Made by a program: the position numbers and the translations under genes. The notes under the pieces are model-generated. The model was not told the origin of the DNA and did no database searches. It was given only the letters and a program-made list of their open reading frames with translations. A stretch of 5,431 nucleotides of DNA from Acidobacteriota bacterium (GTDB lineage: Bacteria > Acidobacteriota > Vicinamibacteria > Vicinamibacterales > CAVVIG01), in NCBI GenBank assembly GCA_016195295.1, contig JACPZV010000072.1:1-5431 (forward strand), written 5' to 3'. Positions 4,642 through 5,431 of the stretch are shown piece after piece. Position 1 is the first letter of the stretch; each line of letters opens with the position of its first letter.

Positions 4642-4654
4642 GTACATTGTACAA
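4642..4654 (-). promoter_or_regulatory. Palindromic operator with TGTACA core over the -10 box of the second toxin-antitoxin operon
   Basis: Two overlapping palindromes are seen: TTGTACAA (4647-4654) and GTACATTGTAC (4642-4652, symmetric around one base). The core TGTACA (4648-4653) is the half-site known for the E. coli YefM-YoeB operator. The minus-strand TACAAT (4651-4646) lies inside, so bound antitoxin would block the promoter. This fits the Phd/YefM-type antitoxin encoded directly downstream. Confidence 0.55.
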
Positions 4655-4681
4655 CTGAGGGGTGCGTGCCCGATGAACCGT

Positions 4682-4709
4682 TTGCGGGACGCCACGCGGG
4701 GACTATACT
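4682..4709 (+). promoter_or_regulatory. Promoter candidate of the CitE-like gene
   Basis: TTGCGG (4682-4687) and TATACT (4704-4709) are 16 bases apart. TATACT ends 10 bases before the ATG at 4720, so the transcript would have almost no leader, in line with the lack of a Shine-Dalgarno. The 80-base gap is shared with the divergent antitoxin promoter. Confidence 0.4.
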
Positions 4710-4719
4710 GCACCACCGC

Positions 4720-5431
4720 ATGGCCGACATGACGATTCCCGACGTGGCGCTGACGACGATTCTCGACGCGCTGCACAACGTCAATGCGCACGTCGCCCGC
4801 CAGTATCCGGGCGATTCCGCGGCGCGGCAGCCCGTGCACACGGTCTACGGCGGCGCGCACCTGTTCACGGCCGATGTCGCGGGAAAGCTCGGCGCCGCGG
4901 CGCTCAAGTCGTTGCGCGAGCACGCACCGGATCCCACGACCCTCGGCGCCGCGCTCAACCTCGACCGTGCGCTCGCCGAGCGTCTGTACCCGCGCGTCGT
5001 CGACAAGCTCACGCGTGAACCGGTCGAGGATTTCCGGATCGATTTCGAGGACGGCTTCGGCAATCGGCCGGACGTGGAGGAAGACGGCCACGCGCAGCTC
5101 GCCGCGACGGAAGTCGCCAACGGGTTTTCGGACGGCACGCTGCCACCGTCGATCGGCATTCGGATCAAGCCGCTCAACGAGGAACTGAAACACCGCGGTC
5201 TTCGGACGTTCGATCTGTTTCTGACGCGGCTGCTCGACCGCACCGGCGGAAAGCTGCCGCCTCACTTCGTGATCACTTTGCCGAAGATCACGTCGGTCGA
5301 TCAGGTGACGGCGCTCGCATCGGCGTGCGACGCGTTCGAGTACTGGCGGCAGCTGCCGCCGGGCACGCTGCGCTTCGAGCTGATGATCGAGACGACGCAG
5401 TCGATCGTCTCGCCCGACGGCACCGTCGTCC
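4720..5431 (+). CDS. CitE/HpcH-like TIM-barrel protein of the DUF6986 type, N-terminal 237 residues, cut by window edge
   Basis: The first 237 residues show the layout of the DUF6986 family (PEP-utilising/aldolase-like TIM barrel related to CitE and HpcH), normally about 400 residues. Blocks: QPVHTVYGGAHLF (37-49), EPVEDFRIDFEDGFGNRPD (100-118), GIRIKPL (about 146-152), LRTFDLFLTRLL (about 162-173), FVITLPKITSVDQV (about 187-200) and LRFELMIETTQSIV (about 220-233). The D-F-E-D-G block and the E of FELMIET lie where CitE-like enzymes hold Mg2+ and the carboxylate substrate, so a lyase or aldolase acting on an oxo-acid or acyl-CoA is plausible. The specific reaction is not known to me. It is cytoplasmic, with no signal peptide. 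ATG at 4720 is used; ATG three codons later is possible. There is no Shine-Dalgarno, and TATACT lies just upstream. It is divergent from the second toxin-antitoxin operon. Confidence 0.8.
   Translation, partial: MADMTIPDVALTTILDALHNVNAHVARQYPGDSAARQPVHTVYGGAHLFTADVAGKLGAAALKSLREHAPDPTTLGAALNLDRALAERLYPRVVDKLTREPVEDFRIDFEDGFGNRPDVEEDGHAQLAATEVANGFSDGTLPPSIGIRIKPLNEELKHRGLRTFDLFLTRLLDRTGGKLPPHFVITLPKITSVDQVTALASACDAFEYWRQLPPGTLRFELMIETTQSIVSPDGTVV

Noticed and set aside
4389..4841. N-terminal extension of the second PIN toxin
   Set aside because: It is the antitoxin gene and the intergenic region read in another frame. The PIN domain begins at the GTG at 4388.
4636..5265. Minus-strand open frame of 209 codons
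   Set aside because: It is antisense to the CitE-like gene, which has clear family motifs and a promoter on the plus strand.
1..5431. tRNA, rRNA or riboswitch
   Set aside because: I looked in the short intergenic gaps (2149-2235, 2877-2898, 3898-4016, 4640-4719). They are 22-119 bases and show no tRNA cloverleaf or known riboswitch core.

Overview
The window is GC-rich, densely packed and bacterial. The best guess is a member of the Acidobacteriota close to Vicinamibacteria. This rests on three things: a serine/threonine kinase remnant of the type abundant there, an exported protein of a large family I associate with that phylum, and many transporters and toxin-antitoxin genes. It is an inference from protein style, not from a marker gene.

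Layout from left to right. Positions 1-290 (minus) hold the N-terminal part of an MFS transporter of the SHS (sialate/lactate) type, cut by the window edge. Positions 293-813 are an unusual 521-base segment bounded by inverted copies of an 8-base-period repeat. Inside it lie the C-lobe of a Hanks-type kinase with no N-lobe, then, in another frame, what looks like the last ~30 residues of an alpha/beta hydrolase (S9 peptidase-like). Positions 817-2148 (minus) encode an NCS1 nucleobase/allantoin-type permease with a clean in-frame loss of about 50 residues covering TM1 and most of TM2. Positions 2236-2876 (plus) are a VapBC-type toxin-antitoxin pair (ribbon-helix-helix antitoxin, PIN toxin). Positions 2899-3897 (minus) encode an exported protein of unknown function. 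Positions 4017-4639 (minus) are a second, unrelated pair (Phd/YefM-type antitoxin, PIN toxin). From 4720 (plus) a CitE/HpcH-like TIM-barrel protein of the DUF6986 type runs off the right edge.

How the parts relate. The two transporters are co-oriented and may once have formed a nutrient-uptake unit, now separated by the repeat-bounded segment. Each toxin overlaps its antitoxin by 4 bases (ATGA and GTGA), so each pair is translationally coupled and probably autoregulated. The second pair carries a TGTACA operator core of the kind known for YefM. The two pairs bracket the exported-protein gene. Four genes have a TATAAT-like hexamer 6-10 bases before the start codon and no Shine-Dalgarno sequence, which suggests leaderless transcripts. 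The exported-protein gene is the exception, with a clear AAAGGAG.

I do not see a convincing new multi-gene system. The observations most worth a second look are the repeat-bounded chimera of gene fragments, the permease lacking TM1-TM2, and the shared leaderless start architecture.
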